Assembly: GCA_027079305.1 (NCBI GenBank)
Contig: JALWVU010000055.1
Coordinates: 248,001 to 312,000, forward strand
Reading direction: 5' to 3'
DNA: 64,000 bases
DNA from: Aquificaceae bacterium
Lineage (GTDB): Bacteria; Aquificota; Aquificia; Aquificales; Aquificaceae
Shown here in pieces: positions 8,526 to 15,818 of this stretch (the first letter of the stretch is position 1; each line of letters starts with the position of its first letter). The notes beneath the pieces were generated by a model that ran no database searches, was not told the origin of the DNA, and worked only from the letters and a program-made list of their open reading frames with translations. Both the position numbers and the translations under genes were made by a program.

Positions 8526-9850
8526 TACTTTTTAAACTCTTCCGGAACGCCGAAGTTGTCTCTGATCTGCCCTTCCCCGAGGATTATGAACTTGGGGATG
8601 GTGAGCTCCTCAAGGGCCATGGGGCCTCTGGCGTGGATCTTGTCGGTGGATATGCCCATCTCTGCCCCAAGGCCGAACTCGTTCCCGTCGGTGAACCTGG
8701 TGGAGGCGTTCACGTATACCGCCGCGGAGTCCACCTCCCTGAGGAACTTCATGGCCCTGCTGTAGTCCTCGGTGATTATGGCATCCGAGTGTCTGGAGCC
8801 GTATTTCTCTATGAAGGCTATGGCCTCCTCCACGTCCTCCACAACCTTAACCGCAAGGATGAGGTCTAAAAACTCCTCGTAGTAGTCCTCCTCCCTTGCG
8901 GGGGCCGCCTTAACGAAGGAGAGCTTTGGATCGCTCTTGATTACCTCGAGGCTCTCCTCGTCGCATCTGAGCTCCACCCCAGCCTTGCCCAGGTAGTAGG
9001 CCATTCTGGGCAGGAACTCTTTCAGGATCTTCCTGTTAACTATCAGGTTTTCCACCGCGTTGCATACGGAAGGCCTCTGAACTTTGGCGTTGAAAACGAT
9101 GTCGTAGGCCTTCTCAAGATCCGCCTTCTCATCCACGTATATGTTGCACACTCCCTTGTAGTGCTTTATCACGGGAACCTTCGCGTGCTCCGCCACTGCC
9201 CTTATAAGGCTCTCACCTCCCCTGGGGATGGCCACGTCAATCCTCCCCTCCATCTTCAGGAACTCCCAGACCAGCTCCCTCTCGGTCCTGTCCACGAACT
9301 GGATGGCCTCTTCGGGAAAACCCTCCTCGCGTGAGGCCTCCTTCAGAAGCTCCACGAGAACCCTGTTGGAGTTGACCGCCTCCTTACCGCCTCTGAGGAT
9401 AACCGCGTTCGAGGATTTCATGCAGAGGGAAGCAGCCTCCACGGTGACGTTGGGCCTCGACTCGTAAACGATAAACACAACTCCGAGGGGAACCCTCATC
9501 CTCCCCACCCTGAGACCGTTGGGGAGGCTCCACATCCTTATCACCTCCCCCACCGGATCGGAGAGGGAGGCCACATCCCTGAGAACCTTTATCATCCCGT
9601 CTATACGCCTGTCGCTGAGGACGAGCCTGTCCACGACAGCGGGCTTGAGGCCCGCGCTCTTTGCAAACTCCACGTCCTTCCGGTTCTCCTCCTTTATAAG
9701 ATCCCTCTTTGCGTCCAGAAGCTCCGCAGCCCTGAGCAGTGTCCTGTTCTTGACCTCAGTCCTTAGAGAGGCAAGCTCTCTCAAAACACCTCTCGCCCTC
9801 TCCACTACCTCTTCCGCGTAAGACTTCAACTCCTCAGAAACTGTGGACAT
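8525..9850 (-). CDS. proA: Gamma-glutamyl phosphate reductase
   Basis: 441-residue ProA, reducing L-glutamate 5-phosphate to glutamate semialdehyde with NADPH in proline biosynthesis. It has the aldehyde-dehydrogenase fold with the catalytic Cys in QRPSVCNAVENLIV. Other ProA signatures are VFIVYESRPNVTVEAASLC, VILRGGKEAVNSN, VIKHYKGVCNIYVD and, near the C terminus, FTDGNEFGLGAEMGIST. Length is slightly above the usual 415-420 because of N-terminal residues; I kept the ATG at 9850. It leads the overlapped minus-strand run into rpoN. proB is not in the window. Confidence 0.97.
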   Translation of the reverse strand: MSTVSEELKSYAEEVVERARGVLRELASLRTEVKNRTLLRAAELLDAKRDLIKEENRKDVEFAKSAGLKPAVVDRLVLSDRRIDGMIKVLRDVASLSDPVGEVIRMWSLPNGLRVGRMRVPLGVVFIVYESRPNVTVEAASLCMKSSNAVILRGGKEAVNSNRVLVELLKEASREEGFPEEAIQFVDRTERELVWEFLKMEGRIDVAIPRGGESLIRAVAEHAKVPVIKHYKGVCNIYVDEKADLEKAYDIVFNAKVQRPSVCNAVENLIVNRKILKEFLPRMAYYLGKAGVELRCDEESLEVIKSDPKLSFVKAAPAREEDYYEEFLDLILAVKVVEDVEEAIAFIEKYGSRHSDAIITEDYSRAMKFLREVDSAAVYVNASTRFTDGNEFGLGAEMGISTDKIHARGPMALEELTIPKFIILGEGQIRDNFGVPEEFKK

Positions 9851-9861
9851 TACCTTTCCTC

Positions 9862-10395
9862 CTACCAGAGCTTATCAACCTTCACCTTAAGCGTGCAATC
9901 TTTTATTTTAAGCTCAAGCTCTCCTCCGTCCGAGTCGAAGAACTTCCTGTATCTGCTTCTGACAATCCTGAAGGCCCTTACCTTTCTGAGATCTGGATAT
10001 ACCAGAACATAGGTCCTCACCCCTTCCCTTTCGTATAGCTCGAACTTGAGCTTCTCGTCCTTCTGAGCTGTGCCGGGAGAGACCACCTCCACTACAAGCT
10101 CGGGGGTTTCCCTCAGATACTCCTCCACCTCCTTGCAGACCACCATTATGTCGGGCCTCACAACCGTGTCCTCACTCACTATCCAGTCCAGCTCGGGATA
10201 GACGAAGCACCTTTCGGGGCAGTGCTCGAGCTGTTCCCTCAGCTGATATACGAGCTCACCGGCCACCCTCTGATGCTTTCCAAAAGGTGAAGGGGCCATA
10301 GCGTAGGGAACTCCCTCTATAAGCTCCCAGTCTCCTTCCCAGAGCCTGTAGTCCTCATACGTGTAGCGGGGGAGGTATTTTTTAGCGAGGTTCAT
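9862..10395 (-). CDS. Uma2-family (DUF820) restriction-endonuclease-like protein, copy 1
   Basis: About 177 residues with the PD-(D/E)xK-like Uma2 fold: YTYEDYRLWEGDWELIEGVPYAMAPSP near the N terminus, then VRPDIMVV, LVVEVVSPGTAQKDEKLKFELYEREGV and YVLVYPD. The Asp (RPD), Glu (VVEV) and Lys (EKLKF) that would form the nuclease site are present. A GTG at 10422 would add nine residues, but the ATG at 10395 has a better ribosome site (AAGGTGG). Uma2 proteins are common in cyanobacteria and thermophiles, and their biological role is unclear. A second copy lies at 56009-56569. Confidence 0.8.
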   Translation of the reverse strand: MNLAKKYLPRYTYEDYRLWEGDWELIEGVPYAMAPSPFGKHQRVAGELVYQLREQLEHCPERCFVYPELDWIVSEDTVVRPDIMVVCKEVEEYLRETPELVVEVVSPGTAQKDEKLKFELYEREGVRTYVLVYPDLRKVRAFRIVRSRYRKFFDSDGGELELKIKDCTLKVKVDKLW

Positions 10396-10480
10396 GACCA
10401 CCTTACCTTTTTCCTTATGCACTCGGACATAGTCTTAAGATACCCCCCGGAAGGTAAAGAAGTCAACTTGGGCGCTGGGA

Positions 10481-10486
10481 TATAAT
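10481..10486 (+). promoter_or_regulatory. TATAAT -10 box before split leuS
   Basis: Perfect TATAAT, 9 nt before the ATG at 10496, with no convincing -35 at 16-18 nt and no Shine-Dalgarno. This is the spacing expected for a leaderless transcript and is repeated at other genes in the window. Confidence 0.5.
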
Positions 10487-10495
10487 TTTATCCCC

Positions 10496-11368
10496 ATGAA
10501 GATCAAGGACTTTCTGAGAGAAAATCAACTTTCAGTAGGAGACAATATGATCCTGCTCCTGGAAAAGCTCGGAATTAAGAACGAAGAGCTTGTGAAGAAG
10601 CTCGAGTCGGAGATAGGTGAGAACGCCAAGATGTCCAAGTCAAAGGGAAACGTGGTGGATCCGGAGGAGGCTATAGAAAAATACGGAGCGGATACCGTCA
10701 GGCTATACATACTCTTCGCAGCGCCCCCGGAACAGGACTTCGAATGGACGGAGGAGGGAATACAGGGAGCCTACAGATTTTTGAACAGGCTCTGGAACTT
10801 TGTGGTGGAGAGGGAAGGACTGCTGAGAGAGGTCCGGTATACGAGGGAGGAGCTGAAGTCCGCAGAGGGTAAGGCGAAGGATCTCAGAAGACTCGTTCAC
10901 CAAACCATAAGAGACTACCAAACGGACATGGAGAAGAGATTCCAGCTCAACACCGCCATCGCAAAGCTCATGAAACTGTTTAACGAGATCAGCTCCTTCG
11001 AGATAAGAAACGAGATGGACAGAAAGGTCCTGAAAGAGGCTGTGGAGGTTCTGCTACTTCTCCTCTCCCCGATAGCTCCCCACATATGTGAGGAACTCTG
11101 GCACAGAATAGGTAAGGAAACCCTTATAGTAAGGGAGAACTTCCCGGAGGTGGATGAAGAAGCTTTAAAGGCTGAAGAGGTAGAGATACCTGTCCAGATA
11201 AACGGAAAGCTCAGAGCCAAGGTGAGGATACCCTTCGGGGCGGAGGAAGATGTGGTTAAAAGCGCGGTCCTTGATAACGAGAAGGTAAAGAATTACATAG
11301 ACGGAAAGCGGATAAGGAAGTTCATATACGTTAAGAACAAGCTCGTTAACATAGTCTTAGGAGGTTAG
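10496..11368 (+). CDS. leuS: Leucyl-tRNA synthetase, beta subunit (C-terminal half of a split LeuRS)
   Basis: 290 residues corresponding only to the C-terminal part of leucyl-tRNA synthetase. It carries the KMSKS loop (AKMSKSKGNVVDPEEAI, residues 44-60), the RYGADTVRLY-like segment EKYGADTVRLYILFAAPPEQDFEW, the anticodon-binding helical domain, and the C-terminal domain (VEIPVQINGKLRAKVRIP). HIGH, the editing domain and the first half of the catalytic core are absent. Aquifex LeuRS is known to be made as two polypeptides (alpha about 634, beta about 289 residues), and this length matches beta. The alpha gene is not in the window. A TATAAT box 9 nt upstream suggests independent transcription; gspG follows after 2 nt. 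Confidence 0.95.
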   Translation: MKIKDFLRENQLSVGDNMILLLEKLGIKNEELVKKLESEIGENAKMSKSKGNVVDPEEAIEKYGADTVRLYILFAAPPEQDFEWTEEGIQGAYRFLNRLWNFVVEREGLLREVRYTREELKSAEGKAKDLRRLVHQTIRDYQTDMEKRFQLNTAIAKLMKLFNEISSFEIRNEMDRKVLKEAVEVLLLLLSPIAPHICEELWHRIGKETLIVRENFPEVDEEALKAEEVEIPVQINGKLRAKVRIPFGAEEDVVKSAVLDNEKVKNYIDGKRIRKFIYVKNKLVNIVLGG

Positions 11369-11370
11369 GA

Positions 11371-11937
11371 ATGGAGCAGGATGTCAGCCTCTGGATGTGG
11401 GTGATGTGGTTTCTGAAAGTCCTCATACTCGCATTCCTGATAGGGATTCCCTTCCTCGTGGTGGTGGTCCTCGTATCTCAGGGGGTCTACAACAGATTCC
11501 TCAAGAGGGTGGAAAAGAAACTGGAGGAGAAGTATCAGAACAAAGGGTTTACCTTGATAGAGGTTCTCGTGGTTCTCATAATACTCGGCCTGATCGCGGC
11601 GATAATAGTTCCGAGGATCACGGGAAGGGTGGACGAGGCTAAGGTGGAAACCACCAAGATACAGCTCAGGGCCATAAAGGATGCCTTGGAGCAGTACAAG
11701 CTCGACAACGGGACTTACCCCACCACCGAGCAGGGCCTCAAAGCCCTCGTGGAAAAACCTACCACCCCTCCGGAACCCCCCAGGTGGAGACCTTATCTGG
11801 AGAAGGTTCCCAAAGATGGATGGGGCAGGGACTTCATATACATATCCCCAGGTGTAAACCGTCCCTACGAGCTGAGGTCCAAGGGCCCGGATGGAGAAGA
11901 GGGGACGGAGGACGATATAGATGTATGGAGTCTCTGA
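11371..11937 (+). CDS. gspG: Type II secretion major pseudopilin GspG with long membrane-spanning N-terminal extension
   Basis: 188 residues. The prepilin signature KGFTLIEVLVVLIILGLIAAI starts at residue 58, so cleavage by prepilin peptidase would be after Gly59. The mature part has the GspG features: VPRITGRVDEAK, DNGTYPTTEQGLKALV and an Asp/Gly-rich C-terminal loop (KGPDGEEGTEDDID) like the calcium site of GspG. Oddly, the first 46 residues form an extra hydrophobic segment (about 7-37). The ATG at 11371 has a strong AGGAGG 6 nt upstream, so the extension is probably translated; a GTG at 11509 would give a normal short leader but has a poorly spaced ribosome site. It overlaps the next pseudopilin gene by 17 nt. 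Confidence 0.9.
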   Translation: MEQDVSLWMWVMWFLKVLILAFLIGIPFLVVVVLVSQGVYNRFLKRVEKKLEEKYQNKGFTLIEVLVVLIILGLIAAIIVPRITGRVDEAKVETTKIQLRAIKDALEQYKLDNGTYPTTEQGLKALVEKPTTPPEPPRWRPYLEKVPKDGWGRDFIYISPGVNRPYELRSKGPDGEEGTEDDIDVWSL

Positions 11938-12214
11938 GAGAGGGTTCACACTGCTCGAAGTCGTGGTAGCACTGATGATAATCTCCGTCGCTTTTACGGT
12001 GCTCCTTGAGTTTCTCTCCGATTCCGCAAGAAGACTTGAGGAGGCGGAAAGAACCTTCGAGGGAATTCTTTTACTTGATTCGAAGTTAAAACGAAATGAT
12101 CATGAAGGTGTTGAGGTTAAAAGGAGGACCCTTCCCGACTTCCCCAATATAAGAGAAGCGGTCTACTCCTGGAAAAGCATCTTCTTCGTGCGATACGAGG
12201 CTAATCTGAAATGA
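11921..12214 (+). CDS. Minor pseudopilin, GspI/GspH-like
   Basis: 97-residue type IV pilin-like protein: MYGVSERGFTLLEVVVALMI, with cleavage expected after Gly8 and Phe9 and Glu13 as the conserved first and fifth mature residues. A hydrophobic helix to about residue 31 is followed by a short soluble domain. The LEVVVALMI pattern and the short length are closest to GspI. It overlaps gspG by 17 nt and its stop overlaps the next ATG (ATGA), so it is translationally coupled on both sides. Exact minor-pilin identity (I versus H) is not settled by sequence reading. Confidence 0.82.
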   Translation: MYGVSERGFTLLEVVVALMIISVAFTVLLEFLSDSARRLEEAERTFEGILLLDSKLKRNDHEGVEVKRRTLPDFPNIREAVYSWKSIFFVRYEANLK

Positions 12215-15200
12215 AACTGGCTGTATGTCCCCACGATGCCAAACAGGGATTGGAACCCTGGAAAGGCTTCATAAGAACTCTCGAGGACAAACTAAAAGAA
12301 AGTGTAGAGCTTATAAGTTTCGAAAGTTTCGAGGAGGAGAAGAAAAGGGTTGAAGAAGAAATCTTTGATCTATACTACGCGAGTCCGGATACAGCCCTGA
12401 GCCTCTGGAAAAAAGGCTATAAACCTGTAGGAAAGTTTGCGGGACAGAGGGATACATTCCTGCTCGTGGGCAGGAAGGGATCGGATAGCGGAGAAGTAAG
12501 GAGTCTTGCCCTCGTTGATTTGAAGGCGGTTCTCTTTTCCTTCCTCAAGCTCAAGTCCCTCGACATAGACAGGATAAGGCTCCATTACACCGAGCATCAC
12601 TCCCAGACCATAGAGGAGGTTCTGAAGGGGAATGTGGACGCCGGCCTCGTTTATGAGGACTTCTACTATCACGAAAGGCCGGAAGGCCTCGAGATTTTAG
12701 AGAGGATCTCAATGGAGGTCAGCCACCTCTTTATGGCGGGTCCGGAGGCGCCCTCGGATCTTAAAGATGCTCTCCTTTCCATGGAAGGTGTGGAACCGGC
12801 CTCTGAGAAAGACATAGATACCATAAGAAAACTGGATGAGGAACTTGAGAGAATGCTCAGGTCCTGGGAGGAGCACACCATAGCCAAGGCCATTTCAGAA
12901 ATGCCCCACCTGGGGGTGGTAATCTACAGAGACAAGGTGGAGTATGCGGATAAAACAGCTCTGGATCTGCTCGGCTACACACCGGAAGAGATAAGACAGC
13001 TCAGCGTGGAGGAACTCGTTCCCGAAGAGATCAGACCTCTCATAAGGAGGATAAAGGAAAGCAGGCTTAGGGGTGAGGCAGTTTACACAAACTTCAGGGA
13101 AATAGAGGCCCTCACCAAGGACGGCAGAAGGCTTCCTATACTCTCAGCCTCCTATCCTATACTCTACAGGGGGCACTATGCAGGCTTTGTCGTTTTCATA
13201 GATATCTCTAAGAAGAAACGTCTTGAGAGACTTTACTCCCTTTTAAGGGAAGTAAACAGCATCATAACGGGTGCGGAGCTTGAAGAGGAGCTGTTCGAGA
13301 GGCTCTGCGAGTCTCTGGTGGAAAGGTTCCAGCTCAAACTCGTTTGGGTCGGTCATATGAAAGACGGGAAAGTAGATGTGATTTCGTGGAGGGGAAGGGA
13401 CGAGGGGCTTCTCAGGATAGTGGAGGAGAAGGTGTGCCCTTCCTGCGCGGATATGATAGCCTCCGCGATCCGGAAAGACAGGATACACATAATAGAGGAT
13501 GCTGAGGGATCGGATATAGGTAAGGAGTGCAGGGACATATTAACCAGCAGAGGGTTCCTCTCAGTAGCCTTTATCCCCGTAAAGGTGAAGGATGCGGATC
13601 CTTACGTTCTTTCCCTTTACGCTGGGGAGAGAGGCTATTTCGAGGAGGAGAATGCGGAAGTTCTGATGGAGATAAAGAGAGACGTGGAGTTCGCCCTCAG
13701 GAGGCTCAGGGCTACGAGGATGAGCACGGTGGTCTTCAGGGCTTTGGAGGCCTCCCACGACTGGGTCCTGATCACCGATGGTGACGGGAGGATAGTTTAC
13801 GTGAACGACAGGGTCTGCGAGCTGAGCGGTTATAGTCGGGAGGAGATAATAGGCAGGAAGCCAAATATATTCAAGTCCGGTATACATCCGAAGGAGTTCT
13901 ACGAAGAGCTCTGGAACACCATACTCTCTGGAAGGACCTTTTACGCGGTCATAACCAACAGGGCCAAGGACGGGAGGCTCTTTACTCTTGAGTCCACCAT
14001 AATGCCCGTGGAACTCCCCGGTGGGAAGAGGATGTTCGTGGGCATAGGCAGGGACATAACCCACGAGCTGGAGCTTTCAAAAGAGCTGGACAGGCTGATG
14101 TTCTACGATCCCTTAACGGGCCTACCTAACCTACAGACCTTCGTCTTCAGGGTATCGGAGATACTAACTCAGAAGGGGGACACTAAAGGGGCGCTTATTC
14201 TCATGGATCTGAGCAACTTTGCCTTCATAAACAGGACCTACGGCTTCAGGAAGGGAGATAAGGTTCTGAAGATAGTAGCCCAGAGGCTCAGGGAAGCCTT
14301 CAGAACTACGGATCTGATCTCAAGGACGCAGGGGGACGAGTTCGCCCTCTTCGTTCATCCAATAAAGAGGAGGGAAGACGTCTTCTCCGTGGTGGAAAAA
14401 CTCAGGAATGTGGTGGGCGAGAGGATACAGCTCAACGGGGATCAGGTTAAGCTGAGCATGAACGCAGGTGTGGCCATCTATCCCGAGGACGGGACGGAAT
14501 TCTTTGAGCTGTATGAAAAGGCGAGACTTGCCCTCAGCGAGGCGAGGGAACGTGGTGAGGAAGAGGTGGTCTTCTACAACAGGGAACTGGAGATCAAGGC
14601 AGAGGGCTTCCTGAAGGCTAAAAACATAATAGAAAAGGCTTTAGAAAGGAACCTTTTCGTATACGAGTTTCAGCCCTACTTCAGGGTGGATGATCTTAGG
14701 GTCGCCGGCCTTGAAGCCCTGATAAGAATAAGGAACAACCGCAGGGTATACCTTCCCTCCGAGTTTATAGACTACCTCGAAAGATCCCCTTATCTGAGGG
14801 AGTTCCACAGAGTGTCTCTCAGAGAGCTTGAAAGGCTTGCGGGAAGGTGGGAAGTTCCCATCTCGGTTAACCTCTCCGGAAGGAGCTTTCAGGATAAGGA
14901 GTACATGGAGAGCCTGAAGAGTATCTCCCAGAGACATCCCGGGAAGCTTATAGTGGAGATAACCGAGAGGATTCTTGTGGAGAACATGGATAGGGCGGTA
15001 AAGATCCTCGAGAGTTTGAGGGAGCATACAAAGGTGGTGGTGGATGACTTCGGGACGGGATACTCCTCCCTCTCTTACCTGAGGGATCTTCCCGTAGACA
15101 TGGTGAAGATAGATATGAGCTTTACAAAAGCCATGATAAAAGATCCTAAGAGCAGGGCACTTGTGGAGACCATAGTGGACTTCTGCAACAAGATAGGCCT

Positions 15201-15336
15201 GGAGAGTCTGGCGGAGGGTGTGGAGACCGAGGAACAGCTAAGGGCTGTGAAGGAGATAGGTTGCACCTACGCTCAGGGCTTCTATCTTGCAAGACCCATG
15301 CCTGAAGAGAAGGTAGATGAACTTCTCAAAGGATAG
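12211..15336 (+). CDS. Multidomain cyclic-di-GMP protein: PBP-like, PAS, GAF, PAS, GGDEF, EAL
   Basis: 1041 residues, no signal peptide. Residues 1-205 resemble a PhnD-type periplasmic binding fold (KLAVCPHDAKQGLEPW...), but cytoplasmic. PAS-1 is about 225-335, GAF-like about 345-490 and PAS-2 about 500-615 (SGYSREEIIGRKPNIFKSG). The GGDEF domain (about 625-785) reads RTQGDEFAL, missing the first Gly and so probably inactive as a cyclase. The EAL domain (about 790-1041) keeps LEALIRI, SVNLSGRSF, VEITER, VVDDFGTGYSS, VKIDMSF and AEGVET, so phosphodiesterase activity is plausible. It overlaps the upstream pseudopilin by 4 nt and the downstream one by 20 nt, placing it inside the secretion operon and suggesting control of that machine. 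Confidence 0.88.
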   Translation: MKLAVCPHDAKQGLEPWKGFIRTLEDKLKESVELISFESFEEEKKRVEEEIFDLYYASPDTALSLWKKGYKPVGKFAGQRDTFLLVGRKGSDSGEVRSLALVDLKAVLFSFLKLKSLDIDRIRLHYTEHHSQTIEEVLKGNVDAGLVYEDFYYHERPEGLEILERISMEVSHLFMAGPEAPSDLKDALLSMEGVEPASEKDIDTIRKLDEELERMLRSWEEHTIAKAISEMPHLGVVIYRDKVEYADKTALDLLGYTPEEIRQLSVEELVPEEIRPLIRRIKESRLRGEAVYTNFREIEALTKDGRRLPILSASYPILYRGHYAGFVVFIDISKKKRLERLYSLLREVNSIITGAELEEELFERLCESLVERFQLKLVWVGHMKDGKVDVISWRGRDEGLLRIVEEKVCPSCADMIASAIRKDRIHIIEDAEGSDIGKECRDILTSRGFLSVAFIPVKVKDADPYVLSLYAGERGYFEEENAEVLMEIKRDVEFALRRLRATRMSTVVFRALEASHDWVLITDGDGRIVYVNDRVCELSGYSREEIIGRKPNIFKSGIHPKEFYEELWNTILSGRTFYAVITNRAKDGRLFTLESTIMPVELPGGKRMFVGIGRDITHELELSKELDRLMFYDPLTGLPNLQTFVFRVSEILTQKGDTKGALILMDLSNFAFINRTYGFRKGDKVLKIVAQRLREAFRTTDLISRTQGDEFALFVHPIKRREDVFSVVEKLRNVVGERIQLNGDQVKLSMNAGVAIYPEDGTEFFELYEKARLALSEARERGEEEVVFYNRELEIKAEGFLKAKNIIEKALERNLFVYEFQPYFRVDDLRVAGLEALIRIRNNRRVYLPSEFIDYLERSPYLREFHRVSLRELERLAGRWEVPISVNLSGRSFQDKEYMESLKSISQRHPGKLIVEITERILVENMDRAVKILESLREHTKVVVDDFGTGYSSLSYLRDLPVDMVKIDMSFTKAMIKDPKSRALVETIVDFCNKIGLESLAEGVETEEQLRAVKEIGCTYAQGFYLARPMPEEKVDELLKG

Positions 15337-15817
15337 AGCCTTTACCCTTGTAGAGGTTCTTGTAGTTCTTACATTGATAGGTCTGACCTTCTCGGTGCTC
15401 CTCTTCGTCTTTTCAAGGGGGGTAGACTCGAGCCTTAACCTGACCGGCAGGGCGGAAAGGCTCAAGCTGGAAGCCCGCCTCTTCTGGGACCTTCAGAGGA
15501 AGATCCTTGGAGCAAAAAGACTCAAAGTAGAAAATAACAACCTCTACCTGATCACCTCCGCAGGAGATTTCTACCCGGGAGTGGTCAAGTGTGCATACCT
15601 ATACAGGGACGGAGAGCTTTACTACTACGAGTTCCCGTATCCTTACGGTGCGATAGACGAGGTTGAAGAGGGTAGACTCTACCTGCTCGGGAAGGTGGAG
15701 AACTTCGAGGTCATAGCTGTGGTTGGAAACAGGGAGGAAAATACTTACGAGGGCTTACCCCTATTCGTAAAGGTTAAACTGAACGGAAGGGAATTCCTGC
15801 TGGAGACCATACGGTAA
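15317..15817 (+). CDS. Minor pseudopilin, GspJ-like
   Basis: 166 residues starting MNFSKDRAFTLVEVLVVLTL. It is a type IV pilin signature in which the residue before the cleavage site is Ala8 instead of the usual Gly; Phe9 and Glu13 are normal. After the hydrophobic helix comes a domain with FWDLQRKILGAKRLKVEN and repeated tyrosines (YLYRDGELYYYEFPYPYG), reminiscent of GspJ. It starts within the last 20 nt of the GGDEF/EAL gene. It ends one base before the stop of the convergent propeller-like gene. GspJ is the best guess from size and order. Confidence 0.75.
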   Translation: MNFSKDRAFTLVEVLVVLTLIGLTFSVLLFVFSRGVDSSLNLTGRAERLKLEARLFWDLQRKILGAKRLKVENNNLYLITSAGDFYPGVVKCAYLYRDGELYYYEFPYPYGAIDEVEEGRLYLLGKVENFEVIAVVGNREENTYEGLPLFVKVKLNGREFLLETIR

Positions 15818-15818
15818 G

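Noticed and set aside
13527-14064. Alternative frames inside the 1041-residue signalling gene
   Set aside because: They overlap clear PAS, GAF and GGDEF coding sequence and lack any motif.
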